Assembly (NCBI GenBank): GCA_030151255.1
Contig: JASLED010000093.1
Coordinates: forward strand, 1-46,195
DNA length: 46,195 nt
Source: Flavobacterium sp.
GTDB taxonomy: Bacteria; Bacteroidota; Bacteroidia; Flavobacteriales; Flavobacteriaceae
Reading direction: 5' to 3'
This document shows, in pieces, positions 35,612 to 44,583 of this stretch. The translations under genes were made by a program, and so were the position numbers. Under the pieces are notes generated by a model. It had not been told where the DNA came from, made no database searches, and was given only the letters and a program-made list of their open reading frames with translations. Numbering within the stretch: the first letter of the stretch is position 1; the number at the start of each line of letters is the position of its first letter.

Positions 35612-36466
35612 GTGAGAAAAAGACTAAAAAGTGAATGGGATATTCTTAAACAAAAGATTTATATCGTTATATACGGTTCTAATACTTTTGCAGGTAAGCT
35701 ATTCAACTTAGCCTTACTTGCTGTTATTTTGTTGAGTGTGGTTTTAGTTATGTTAGAATCTGTACATAGCTACGACATAAAACACCATACAATGCTAAAA
35801 GTATTAGAATGGATTATTACCATTTTCTTTACTATAGAGTATATTTTAAGAATTATTTCCAACAAACATCCTTGGAAATATATTTTCAGCTTTTTTGGCA
35901 TTGTTGATCTAATATCAATTATGCCAGTATATTTATCTTTTTTTGTTTCAGACTTAGGTGTTTTATCTGTAGTTAGAGCCTTGCGTTTATTGCGTTTATT
36001 CGGTATTTTAAATCTTGTTCCGTACATTGGTTCAGAATCAAATTTAAAACTCGCTTTAAAAGCAAGTAGAACAAAAATTATTGTTTTTATTTACTTTATA
36101 TTAGTTATTTCTATCTTACTGGGAGCATTAATGTATTTGGTAGAAGGAAAAGAAAACGGATTTACCAGCATTCCGAAAAGTATTTATTGGTGTATTGTTA
36201 CCTTAACTACAGTTGGCTATGGAGATATTGCTCCACAAACACATTTAGGCCAAATGATTGCCTCATTTATCATGATTATGGGATACGGAATTATTGCTGT
36301 GCCTACAGGAATTGTAACAGCTGAGTTCTCTAATCTGAGAAAAAACAAATCAATCGATGCTAGAAGACGCCGTCAATGCTCTTCTTGCACAACAACTATT
36401 TATGATGACGATGCAAATTATTGCTATAATTGCGGACAAAAATTAGGAGATGTCTTTTACAAATAA
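35612..36466 (+). CDS. Voltage-gated-type potassium channel with C-terminal zinc ribbon
   Basis: A 284-aa six-transmembrane channel subunit. S1 to S3 are hydrophobic, S4 carries spaced arginines (VRALRLLRLFGILNL; R122, R125, R128), and the pore helix leads into the potassium filter TTVGYGD (199-205), followed by S6 (ASFIMIMGYGIIAVPTGIV). After a basic linker (RRRRQ) the C-terminus is a CxxC...CxxC zinc ribbon (C256, C259, C271, C274). The start is GTG (35612-35614). It overlaps miaA by 17 nt. Confidence 0.93.
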   Translation: MRKRLKSEWDILKQKIYIVIYGSNTFAGKLFNLALLAVILLSVVLVMLESVHSYDIKHHTMLKVLEWIITIFFTIEYILRIISNKHPWKYIFSFFGIVDLISIMPVYLSFFVSDLGVLSVVRALRLLRLFGILNLVPYIGSESNLKLALKASRTKIIVFIYFILVISILLGALMYLVEGKENGFTSIPKSIYWCIVTLTTVGYGDIAPQTHLGQMIASFIMIMGYGIIAVPTGIVTAEFSNLRKNKSIDARRRRQCSSCTTTIYDDDANYCYNCGQKLGDVFYK

Positions 36467-37367
36467 TAATTACTTAATTGTCGTTATAGGCCCTACTGCC
36501 ATTGGCAAAACAGCCTTAGCGATAAAAATTGCACAACATTTCAACTGCGAAATTATCTCGTGCGATAGCAGACAATTTTTTAAAGAAATGACTATTGGCA
36601 CAGCTGTTCCTTCAAAAGAAGAATTAGCTGCAGTACCTCATCATTTTATTCAAAATATCAGTATTAAAGATTCATTTTCTGTTGGTGATTTTGAAAGAGA
36701 TGCTATTGCATTATTAAATCAATTGTTTGAAAAAAACAATGTACAAGTAATGGTTGGAGGATCTGGTTTATACGTAAACGCTATAATTGAAGGTTTAGAT
36801 GATTTTCCTGATATCAATCCTTCTATTCGAAAAGAGTTAAATGAATTATTAATAACAGAAGGACTTTCGTTTTTGCAAGAAAAATTAAAAGAAGTTGATC
36901 CTGTTCATTACAATAACGTGGCTTTAGACAACCCTCAGCGTGTTATCCGAGCTTTAGAAGTTTCTTTAGGTACAGGTAAACCCTACTCTAGCTTTTTAAA
37001 TAAAAAGAAAAATACGCGTAACTTTACTCCTATTATTATCGGATTAGAATCTGACCGAGAAATAATGTATAATAGAATTAATTACCGCGTTGATTTAATG
37101 CTTAATGCTGGGCTTTTAGAAGAAGCGAAAACGATGTATCCATACAAATCTTTCAATGCCTTACAAACAGTGGGCTATAGAGAATTATTTGACTATTTTG
37201 ACAACAAATATACCTTTGATGAAGCCATTGAGGAGATTAAAAAAAATACCAGACGTTTTGCAAAACGTCAAATTACATGGTTTAAACGAACACCAAACAC
37301 ACATTGGTTTGATTATCTTACCGATACATCTGCCATTATAAATACAATTCAAAAGCTAATACAATAA
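36450..37367 (+). CDS. miaA: tRNA dimethylallyltransferase
   Basis: Transfers a dimethylallyl group to A37 of tRNAs that read codons starting with U. It is 305 aa, the usual length. The P-loop GPTAIGKTALA (14-24) and DSRQFFKEMTIGTAVPS are diagnostic, with NPQRVIRALEVSLGTGKPYS in the middle and RFAKRQITWFKR near the C-terminus. The ATG at 36450 gives MSFTNNNYLIVVIGPTA and lies within the end of the channel gene, so translation is likely coupled. The thioesterase gene starts 4 nt after the stop. Confidence 0.96.
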   Translation: MSFTNNNYLIVVIGPTAIGKTALAIKIAQHFNCEIISCDSRQFFKEMTIGTAVPSKEELAAVPHHFIQNISIKDSFSVGDFERDAIALLNQLFEKNNVQVMVGGSGLYVNAIIEGLDDFPDINPSIRKELNELLITEGLSFLQEKLKEVDPVHYNNVALDNPQRVIRALEVSLGTGKPYSSFLNKKKNTRNFTPIIIGLESDREIMYNRINYRVDLMLNAGLLEEAKTMYPYKSFNALQTVGYRELFDYFDNKYTFDEAIEEIKKNTRRFAKRQITWFKRTPNTHWFDYLTDTSAIINTIQKLIQ

Positions 37368-37371
37368 AAAA

Positions 37372-38115
37372 ATGCCAATTTCAGCCAATTTCAATTCTAT
37401 TTACGAACGAACTCTCGAAATCGACTTTTTCGAATGTTCTCCATCAGGACATTTAAAATGGGTAGACTTATGTAAACTCATTCAAAAAGTATCGGCAGAT
37501 CATTCTGTTTTAGGAGGAATCAGTTTTTGGGATTTAGAAAAATACAATCAAGCTTGGGTTTTAAGCAAATTTAGAGTAGAAAAAAAAGCAGAACTGCCTA
37601 AATGGCAAGATGAAATTTCTATTATAACTTGGATTGAGCGTTTGGATGGTATTCGCTCAATTAGAAATTTTGAGGTTTATTTACAAAATCAGTTAATTGC
37701 TGTTGCTACTTCGCTTTGGGTGGTAATTAATACTGAGCGTAGACGACCAGAACCAATTGGAGTACCTCACGAGCATTTTGTAAAATACAACGACAAAAAG
37801 GTTACTGAAGCCAATTTTTCAAGATTACACAAAGGAGATTACACTAAAATTGATGAAATTGTAGTAAAACTTTCTGATTTGGATATGGTAAATCATGTAA
37901 CCAATACAAAATATTTAGAATGGTGTATTAATGCTGCATTTGACGATCAGCAAAAAGTAGATAAAATTAGCACAATTGATATGCACTTTTTAAAAGAAAC
38001 TCATCTTCAATCTAATTGTGAAATTACATTATTAGAAGAAAATGATGTAATGCATTATCAGATAAACACTGCTAAAGGAACTCATTTTTATTGTTATATT
38101 GAATTGGAAGAATAA
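37372..38115 (+). CDS. Acyl-ACP thioesterase family protein
   Basis: A 247-aa double hotdog protein. The first hotdog includes SPSGHLKWVDLCKLIQKVSA and WVLSKFRVE; the second includes LSDLDMVNHVTNTKYLEW, where the D and NHV(x)N pattern is the thioesterase active-site region. Predicted to release fatty acids from acyl carrier protein. It is the last gene of the plus-strand run and is closed by a 15-bp terminator. Confidence 0.88.
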   Translation: MPISANFNSIYERTLEIDFFECSPSGHLKWVDLCKLIQKVSADHSVLGGISFWDLEKYNQAWVLSKFRVEKKAELPKWQDEISIITWIERLDGIRSIRNFEVYLQNQLIAVATSLWVVINTERRRPEPIGVPHEHFVKYNDKKVTEANFSRLHKGDYTKIDEIVVKLSDLDMVNHVTNTKYLEWCINAAFDDQQKVDKISTIDMHFLKETHLQSNCEITLLEENDVMHYQINTAKGTHFYCYIELEE

Positions 38116-38145
38116 TTATACGCTACAATAAAAACTATAAAATTT

Positions 38146-38179
38146 AAAAATCTGCTTGATTAAAATCAAGCAGATTTTT
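38146..38179. terminator. Bidirectional terminator between the thioesterase and antiporter genes
   Basis: A 15-bp perfect stem (AAAAATCTGCTTGAT with ATCAAGCAGATTTTT) and a TAAA loop lie between two convergent genes. A and T runs on both sides suit both directions. Confidence 0.92.
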
Positions 38180-38228
38180 TACTAATATAAACCTTGATTC
38201 TTGTTTTTTTGCATCCTGATTGTTATTA

Positions 38229-40496
38229 CTACATCGACTGCATTAATAACATTGATGGTGCATGATTTAACCAAATGCTTCTTGTTTCTACTAATTTTCT
38301 CCAACTTTCTAAACTAATAAGCATCATATCATATTCTTCAATGAATTCTTTTGAGATAACTTTATTACTTATAATACGAATATGATTTGGTTTATATTGT
38401 TCAATTAATCGAATTTGTTCTTTAAACTCTGTATGGCTTTCTAATTCACCTGTTGCATCTAAAATAGATACTTGTACATCACTATTTCTAATCCATTTTT
38501 GCACATAAGGCAATAATTTTAAATCCATTTTTGAAAATACAGGCAAAAATACGTGCTCAAACTTATCAAAATCTTTATTGATAAATATTCCTAATGGTCC
38601 TTTTACACGGTTCATAATTTGCTGTGTTCTATCGTTAAACCAAGAATTTTCAAATAAACGTTCTTTTCCTGTTACTTTATTTAACAAAACATCCGGATTT
38701 ATAATTCGAGTAGTAAAACCGAGAATATTTCCTAAAACCGATCCTCTGTAAATAGAATATCCCATTTCGATAAGCAATAAATCACATGTTTCTTGGTTTA
38801 CCATGCTCACAACATCACTTTCAATATCATTCGAAACTTTATAATATGTATGTACTTCTTGACCAATTTCTGTTGCTCCTTCTTCTACTATATCAAATAT
38901 TTCTTGTTCATATTGGGTATCATTAAAACCGCTTATTTCTTCGCTATCTACAACATGCATTGCAGTAATTCTGGTATCAATATTATCTTTTCCTGTAAAT
39001 GCACTTGCTATACGCATTAATGGAGTAATTGTTAATTTATTTTCGAAGAATACAAAAACTTGATATTTTCCTATTACTGTTTCTTTATTTTTAGCTTCGT
39101 TGGTAAGTGGTCCAAATACTTTGGTAATTAAATCCAATAACGGACCTGTCATGAATGTAGTTGCCAGTGCCATAATTACCATCATTGCAAAAACTTCTCC
39201 TGTCATAACCCCTAAATCAAAACCAATGTTTAATACAATAAGTTCCATCAAACCTCTTGTGTTCATCAAAGCGCCAATGGCTAAACTATCTCGCCAATTT
39301 ATACCAACAAACTTAGCTGTAATTGCACTTCCAACAAATTTACCAAGCGTGGCAACTAAAACAATTACAGCAGTAATCTTCCATAAATAAGGTTCATTTA
39401 ATAAACCTATTTCTGTTCGTAAACCTGTATAAACAAAAAATAATGGTAAAAATAAAACAACGGCAACGTCTTCTACCTTTTCAATAAAAAGGTTTCTAAA
39501 TTTCATGTTATCTGGCATGATAGCTCCTGTAAGAAAAGCACCAAATAATGCGTGAATTCCAATTACTTCCGTACAATATGCTGAAATAATTAAGGTAAGT
39601 AAAAAGATGGCAACAATTCCTTTAGAAAGTACTTTATTTTTAGTTTGATAATTAGCGATACGCGCCAAAAATGGTCGAACTAATTTTAACATTACAATTA
39701 CATAAATAATTGCCAATGCCATAATATACAATGAGCTTAAAAAACTACCTGCCTGAACAATTGCAATAACTGCCGCCAACAAACACCAAGCTGTAATATC
39801 ATCAGCTGCTGCACAAGTAATTACAATGGTGCCTAAACGTGTTTTGTGTAATCCTCGTTCTTGTACAATACGCGCTAAAACAGGAAAAGCTGTAATACTC
39901 ATTGAAATTCCTAAAAACAATCCAAAAGCAAGAAAAGAAACTCCTTCTGGGGCAAATGAAGTATAAATATAATACGCCAACGTCATTCCTAAAGCAAATG
40001 GAATTACAATACTGGCATGGCTTATTAGAACAGCGTCGTGAGCCTTATTTTTTAGTACTTTTAAATCAAGTTCCATTCCTATTACATACATAAATAGAAT
40101 TAATCCGATTTGACTTAAAAAGCTTAAATTTCCTAAAGATTGAACAGGAAACATTATTGCTGAGAACTCAGGAAAATAAGTACCTACTAAAGATGGACCT
40201 AAGGCAATACCTGCTATAATTTCTCCAATAACAGATGGTTGTCCAATTTTTTTACAAATCCAGCCGAATACTCTGGCAACTAGTACAATTGTTACAATTT
40301 GCGCCAATAACAATGCCAATGGACTTTGCAAGTTTACAACTAATGTGTTTAAAAAATCTTCCCAAGGAGAGTTTGTAGACACTACAGTTTGTATCTCCTT
40401 TTCCATCAATGTACCTTTTGTTACCACGCCATAAATAAGGGCCGTACTACCACCTATGATAGCTAAATACAAGAGCGTGTTTTTATACTTTAACAT
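38229..40496 (-). CDS. CPA2-family cation/proton antiporter with C-terminal USP-like region
   Basis: A 755-aa protein. The first roughly 460 residues form about twelve membrane helices of the Na+/H+ exchanger (CPA2) fold. The transport-site aspartate pair is in CAAADDITAWCLLA, as in electrogenic members, and IGEIIAGIALGPSLVG is the conserved early helix. The last roughly 290 residues are soluble and look like two universal-stress-protein-like halves (YQVFVFFENKLTITPLMRIA and FEHVFLPVFSKMDLKLLPYV). I chose ATG 40494-40496 (MLKYKNTLLYL) over a TTG 11 codons upstream, because the shorter form has the normal first helix. It lies 119 bp downstream of the LytT-like regulator on the same strand. Confidence 0.9.
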   Translation of the reverse strand: MLKYKNTLLYLAIIGGSTALIYGVVTKGTLMEKEIQTVVSTNSPWEDFLNTLVVNLQSPLALLLAQIVTIVLVARVFGWICKKIGQPSVIGEIIAGIALGPSLVGTYFPEFSAIMFPVQSLGNLSFLSQIGLILFMYVIGMELDLKVLKNKAHDAVLISHASIVIPFALGMTLAYYIYTSFAPEGVSFLAFGLFLGISMSITAFPVLARIVQERGLHKTRLGTIVITCAAADDITAWCLLAAVIAIVQAGSFLSSLYIMALAIIYVIVMLKLVRPFLARIANYQTKNKVLSKGIVAIFLLTLIISAYCTEVIGIHALFGAFLTGAIMPDNMKFRNLFIEKVEDVAVVLFLPLFFVYTGLRTEIGLLNEPYLWKITAVIVLVATLGKFVGSAITAKFVGINWRDSLAIGALMNTRGLMELIVLNIGFDLGVMTGEVFAMMVIMALATTFMTGPLLDLITKVFGPLTNEAKNKETVIGKYQVFVFFENKLTITPLMRIASAFTGKDNIDTRITAMHVVDSEEISGFNDTQYEQEIFDIVEEGATEIGQEVHTYYKVSNDIESDVVSMVNQETCDLLLIEMGYSIYRGSVLGNILGFTTRIINPDVLLNKVTGKERLFENSWFNDRTQQIMNRVKGPLGIFINKDFDKFEHVFLPVFSKMDLKLLPYVQKWIRNSDVQVSILDATGELESHTEFKEQIRLIEQYKPNHIRIISNKVISKEFIEEYDMMLISLESWRKLVETRSIWLNHAPSMLLMQSM

Positions 40497-40615
40497 AATA
40501 ATGTATTTGTTTGAATAAGTTCTATGCAAACATCCTAAACATTACAATTATTACGAGGTAAAGTGGTGTCAACAAGAATAAAAATGTAATAAAACCTCAA
40601 TTTCGTGTAATGAAA

Positions 40616-41326
40616 TTATACCTTATCTAAAAAATCGGTTTTAAAGGTTACTCCCAAAGTTAATTCTATTGGTTTTCCTTGCTCGTTTGTCAGTTGAGTT
40701 GTAATGAGATCATGCCCAAAAAAACGTACAATTTTAAGCGCAATAATTTCTCTTTTATTTATTCTGCAAAACTTATTATTTGGCAATACTTCTACCAATT
40801 TATCTAGCGAGATATTTTTTGCTATAAGTACTTCTCCTCCTTCCAAAACAATGTCTTTATCTCTACTGTCGTAATCGCTTGTTTTAATGTAAACAATATC
40901 ATCAAATTGCAATACAGCTCTTCCTTTGTTTGAATTAATAGTTATTGTGGTAGGAATTTCTTGTTGCTTGCCTTGTTTCATTGCTTTTTGGATAGCGCGT
41001 TGCAAGCGTTCTTTCTTAATTGGTTTTGCGATATAATCAATTGCATCAACTTCAAAAGCCTCTAATGCAAACTCTTTATAAGCAGTAACAAAAATTACTC
41101 CTTTGTTTACCAAAAGTTGGGCAACGCTTAAACCATCAATACCTGGCATATTTATGTCAAGAATAGCAACATCATAATCAAGTTGTTCTCTTTCTTCCAA
41201 AAAAGTAGTAGGATTGTCAAATACTTTTACAATTTCAATTTCGTCAATTTGTTCGCAAAGCATTTTTAAATATTTCAATCCCAACAATTCATCATCTAAT
41301 AGTATGCATTTTAGCTTTAAACTCAT
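40616..41326 (-). CDS. LytTR-family response regulator
   Basis: A 236-aa regulator. The receiver domain has the acidic pair D11/D12 (CILLDDE) and phospho-acceptor D57 (VAILDINMPGIDG), with the conserved Lys in IDYIAKPIKKERL. From about residue 125 is a LytTR DNA-binding domain (INSNKGRAVLQFDDIVYIKT with FCRINKREIIALKIV). Its start overlaps the sensor kinase gene by 35 nt, so the two form a pair. The next gene on this strand is the antiporter. Confidence 0.93.
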   Translation of the reverse strand: MSLKLKCILLDDELLGLKYLKMLCEQIDEIEIVKVFDNPTTFLEEREQLDYDVAILDINMPGIDGLSVAQLLVNKGVIFVTAYKEFALEAFEVDAIDYIAKPIKKERLQRAIQKAMKQGKQQEIPTTITINSNKGRAVLQFDDIVYIKTSDYDSRDKDIVLEGGEVLIAKNISLDKLVEVLPNNKFCRINKREIIALKIVRFFGHDLITTQLTNEQGKPIELTLGVTFKTDFLDKV

Positions 41327-42032
41327 TCAAATTAATTTTTAAGTGCATGGAATACACTTGTTCATCTTCAGATTTATCTAATCGATAAAAAGGTCCATAT
41401 ATCAATTTTAATCGTTCTTTTAGTGCCGATAATCCATATCCGCCCTTTTCTTTGGTAAGTATTCCTTTTGAAGATTTTTTATTGGAAACTACCAAATCAA
41501 ACTGTCCATTTTTCATCTTAAACAGAATTGAAATAAAAGCATCAGAACCTGTTAAATCTGCGTGTTTAAAAGCATTTTCTATCAATTCTACGCAAATTAA
41601 TGGCGCAACAAGTTCTTCTTGATACAATGGCTCCATTTCGCCTATATTTGAACGAATATCTAAGCGAAATAACGGATTTAATTTTATTTTATTAATATCA
41701 ATTAAACGCATAGAAAACTCGTGTTCTTCTTTTAATGTTACAAGTTTTCGTTGACTGTGATATAAAATATAATCTAAAACACCTGCCATTTTATCTAACG
41801 CATAATACGTTTGGTAAGCATGCGATTGAATAGAATTTAATATATTTTTAAATAAATGTGGATCTAATCTCGATTCTAATGTTTCTAATTGTAAGTAATG
41901 TAATTTGGTGTCAAATAATTCTTTTTCTCGTTCTAAAGCTAATTTTTGTTTGTTGTTGTACCACAATAAATAAAGTAGTAAAACAATTACAAAAAGTAAT
42001 ATAGCTATAACCATGACAAACAAATACTTCAT
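41292..42032 (-). CDS. LytS-like sensor histidine kinase
   Basis: A 246-aa kinase. It has one N-terminal membrane helix (YLFVMVIAILLFVIVLLLYL), the His_kinase phospho-acceptor region LESRLDPHLFKNILNSIQSH (the H after DP is the likely site), and an HATPase domain with VELIENAFKHADL (N box) and GGYGLSALKERLKLIYG (G box). There is no separate sensory domain, so the signal is probably sensed in or near the membrane. It is first in the pair, with a perfect TATATTTG box 19 nt upstream. Confidence 0.93.
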   Translation of the reverse strand: MKYLFVMVIAILLFVIVLLLYLLWYNNKQKLALEREKELFDTKLHYLQLETLESRLDPHLFKNILNSIQSHAYQTYYALDKMAGVLDYILYHSQRKLVTLKEEHEFSMRLIDINKIKLNPLFRLDIRSNIGEMEPLYQEELVAPLICVELIENAFKHADLTGSDAFISILFKMKNGQFDLVVSNKKSSKGILTKEKGGYGLSALKERLKLIYGPFYRLDKSEDEQVYSMHLKINLNEFKAKMHTIR

Positions 42033-42051
42033 TCTTTTAATTTTTATATAA

Positions 42052-42059
42052 CAAATATA
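42052..42059 (-). promoter_or_regulatory. -7 promoter box of the LytS-like kinase
   Basis: TATATTTG on the minus strand matches TAnnTTTG, 19 nt before the ATG. The -33 region has no TTG. Confidence 0.5.
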
Positions 42060-42166
42060 AGCATCCTATTTTTGGAAAGAAAACACCTCTAGAATATTAA
42101 TTTCAATTATTGATACAACATAAACAAACAATTATTTCGTGGTTTATTTTTTATAGAAAATAAAAT

Positions 42167-42202
42167 AAAAGCCTTCTTAATAACTATATTAAGAAGGCTT
42201 TT
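42167..42202 (-). terminator. Terminator after the UDP-glucose dehydrogenase gene
   Basis: A 16-bp perfect stem (AAAAGCCTTCTTAATA with TATTAAGAAGGCTTTT) and an ACTA loop begin 19 nt beyond the stop at 42222. Confidence 0.92.
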
Positions 42203-42221
42203 ACGCTTTATATTAGATATT

Positions 42222-43625
42222 TTATTCTCCTTTACCGATGGTATAAACCTCAAAACCAATTATTTTTAATTCTTGATGATTTAAAATATCTCTCCCATCA
42301 AAAACAAAAGCTGGTTTTTGCATTTGGTTATAAATCTGCTGCCAATCATAAGTAGTAAATTCATCCCATTCCGTTAATACTGCAATTGCATGTGCATTAT
42401 TCATTGCTTCGTACGGATTTGCATGAACAACCAACTGTTGTTCATTTTCTGCAAACGAGCGCGTATTTAAGTATTCTAAATCACTAAGCATTTGTTGCTT
42501 TGTTACTTTTGGATCATATGCATGAATAACTGCTTGCTCTTCCATCAAATCATCTGCAACATAAATAGCTGCCGATTCTCTGGTATCATTCGTATCTTTT
42601 TTAAACGCCCAACCCAAAAAAGCTATTTTTTTATCATTTACAGTATTAAATAAAGTAGTTACAATTCGTTCAGAAAAGCGTTTTTTCTGATGATTATTCA
42701 TCAAAATCACCTGATTCCAATACGCTGCAACTTCATTTAATCCGTAAGATTGAGCAATATATACCAAGTTTAAAATATCTTTTTGAAAACAAGAACCCCC
42801 AAAACCAACAGAAGCTTTTAAAAATTTATTTCCGATACGAGAATCCATTCCGATAGCTTTAGCAACTTCATTTACATCTGCGCCAGAAACTTCACATAAT
42901 TCTGAAATTGCATTGATTGATGAAACTCGCTGTGCTAAAAAAGCATTTGCCGTTAACTTTGACAATTCTGACGACCAAACATTGGTTTTCAAAATTCGCT
43001 CTTCATTTACCCAAGATTCATAAATAGTACTCAATACTTCAATTGCTTCTAATCCTTCTGGAGTTTGCTCTCCTCCAATCAATACTCTATCTGGTGCTAG
43101 TAAATCTTGAATAGCTGTTCCTTCTGCTAAAAACTCTGGATTAGATAAAATTTGAAAATGCACATTTTCTTGACTTGTTTCATCTAGAATACTTTTAATT
43201 GCTTGTGCAGTTCTTACAGGTAATGTTGATTTTTCTACCACAATTTTATCTGATTTAGCAACACGTGCAATGTGTCTTGCACAAAGCTCAATATACTTTA
43301 AATCAGCAGCCATACCTTTGCCTTTACCATAGGTTTTTGTTGGTGTGTTTACAGAAATAAAAATAATGTCTGCTTCTACAATTGCCTTGTCAATATTTGT
43401 ATCAAAAAACAAATTAATTCCTCTTGTTTCTTGTACAATTTTTGCCAAACCAGGTTCGTAAATAGGTAATTTAGATAAATCTGTAGCATTCCAAGCCGCA
43501 ATTCGCTCTTGATTAATATCTACAACCGTAACGTTTATTTCAGGATTTTTTTGTGCAATAACTGCCATTGTAGGTCCGCCTACATAACCTGCACCAATGC
43601 AACAAATTTTATGTGTTTTTTTCAT
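42222..43625 (-). CDS. ugd: UDP-glucose 6-dehydrogenase
   Basis: Oxidises UDP-glucose to UDP-glucuronate with two NAD+. It is 467 aa from ATG 43623-43625 (MKKTHKICCIGAGYVGGPTM); a longer frame from 43670 adds an N-terminus that does not fit. The NAD site is GAGYVGGPT, the central region has VEKSTLPVRTA and LSNPEFLAEGTAIQDL, the catalytic cysteine is in GFGGSCFQKDILNL, and the C-terminal domain contains FLGWAFKKDTNDTRES. The length and motif spelling resemble the long UGD type also found in animals. The product supplies surface glycans. Confidence 0.94.
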   Translation of the reverse strand: MKKTHKICCIGAGYVGGPTMAVIAQKNPEINVTVVDINQERIAAWNATDLSKLPIYEPGLAKIVQETRGINLFFDTNIDKAIVEADIIFISVNTPTKTYGKGKGMAADLKYIELCARHIARVAKSDKIVVEKSTLPVRTAQAIKSILDETSQENVHFQILSNPEFLAEGTAIQDLLAPDRVLIGGEQTPEGLEAIEVLSTIYESWVNEERILKTNVWSSELSKLTANAFLAQRVSSINAISELCEVSGADVNEVAKAIGMDSRIGNKFLKASVGFGGSCFQKDILNLVYIAQSYGLNEVAAYWNQVILMNNHQKKRFSERIVTTLFNTVNDKKIAFLGWAFKKDTNDTRESAAIYVADDLMEEQAVIHAYDPKVTKQQMLSDLEYLNTRSFAENEQQLVVHANPYEAMNNAHAIAVLTEWDEFTTYDWQQIYNQMQKPAFVFDGRDILNHQELKIIGFEVYTIGKGE

Positions 43626-43678
43626 GTAAAATGACTTATATTCTTTAATCTTATTTATAGAAATAAACAAGCATCAAA

Positions 43679-43686
43679 CAAATTTA
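43679..43686 (-). promoter_or_regulatory. -7 promoter box of ugd
   Basis: TAAATTTG on the minus strand is a perfect TAnnTTTG, 53 nt before the ATG at 43625. Confidence 0.45.
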
Positions 43687-43736
43687 CATTTTTATTAAAC
43701 ATATACATTACAATAACGATAATTATGGCTAGGAAT

Positions 43737-43771
43737 AAAAAAAGAGGACCTTTAGAAGCTCCTCTTTTTTT
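43737..43771 (-). terminator. Terminator after the lipoprotein gene
   Basis: A 12-bp stem (AAAAAAAGAGGA with TCCTCTTTTTTT) surrounds an 11-nt loop, 14 nt after the stop at 43786. Confidence 0.88.
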
Positions 43772-43785
43772 ATTAACCATAAAAA

Positions 43786-44199
43786 CTAAAACACAACCTT
43801 TTCTATTTTCATTTCATTTCCTTTTTTTATAACAGTAAATTTTTCTGTTGCAGGTTTTGATTTATATTGTACGTCATACGTAAACTCAAATTCTTTTGTT
43901 TTACTTTTTTTATCTTCATTTAATAATGAAAAATCTTTAAAAACAGCCTTTTCTATTATACCATATTCTGCTTGCCTTTCCTTTAACTTAGCAATTAATT
44001 CAGCTTCTTTATCACCACTGAAAGATTCTTCGTCTAAATACTTATTTAAACTTGAGTAGCGCTCCTCTCCCAAATTATAATAGTACCATCCTATTAAAGT
44101 TTTCCCTGCGTTTTCATCTCCCAACATTCTGCTGTCTTTTGTTTCTTTACAACTAAGGATTAGTAAAGAAAAACAAATAATCATAAATAATTTCTTCAT
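43786..44199 (-). CDS. Small lipoprotein of unknown function
   Basis: A 137-aa protein with a lipoprotein signal peptide (MKKLFMIICFSLLILSC; lipobox ILSC, lipidated Cys at 17). The mature part is charged (Lys and Glu) with a helix-then-sheet pattern: KLKERQAEYGIIEKAVFKDF, then beta strands (FEFTYDVQYKSKPATEKFTV, IKKGNEMKIEKVVF). That resembles DUF4019-type small domains. I do not recognise it further. It is monocistronic and followed by its own terminator. Confidence 0.8.
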   Translation of the reverse strand: MKKLFMIICFSLLILSCKETKDSRMLGDENAGKTLIGWYYYNLGEERYSSLNKYLDEESFSGDKEAELIAKLKERQAEYGIIEKAVFKDFSLLNEDKKSKTKEFEFTYDVQYKSKPATEKFTVIKKGNEMKIEKVVF

Positions 44200-44583
44200 A
44201 ATAACTTTGTTTTTTTGTTGAAATTTACCAGAATAGGTATTCTAGCTTTTGATGTCTCATTAAAATTAATAAAATTTTATGATTATCACAACTAAAAACA
44301 TACAATCTATATCTTTTATACTATTCGTAAAAAAAAGTCATTTATTTATAAATCAAAAAGTTACGCTTTTTACCAAGTTATACAGATAAATACTGAGATA
44401 GATATTGTTTATCATCAATTATCTCTTCTATTGGTAATTATATTTTTCTCAAAAATCAATATATTTATGTTATCTTTTTTAAACTTAAAAAAAATACATC
44501 TTATTGATTTTTAAAATAATATATTTTAAAAACAAAAAAAAACAGCTCTAATTAAGCTGTTCTTCAATCGTCTAAAACTAGGT
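44200..44583. other. 384-bp intergenic region between the lipoprotein gene and msrA
   Basis: Very A/T-rich with no supported gene. It holds the msrA terminator (44541-44561) and presumably the lipoprotein promoter; the best box is TAAATTTC at 44219-44226 (minus), one base off consensus. GAGATA and TATCTC form a loose inverted pair around 44395-44427. Confidence 0.55.
44541..44561 (-). terminator. Terminator after msrA
   Basis: A 7-bp stem (AACAGCT with AGCTGTT) with a 7-nt loop is followed on the minus strand by a run of nine T (44532-44540). Confidence 0.78.

Noticed and set aside
43626..43670. 15-codon extension of ugd
   Set aside because: The Rossmann motif begins normally after the ATG at 43625, and the extra residues are unlike the family.
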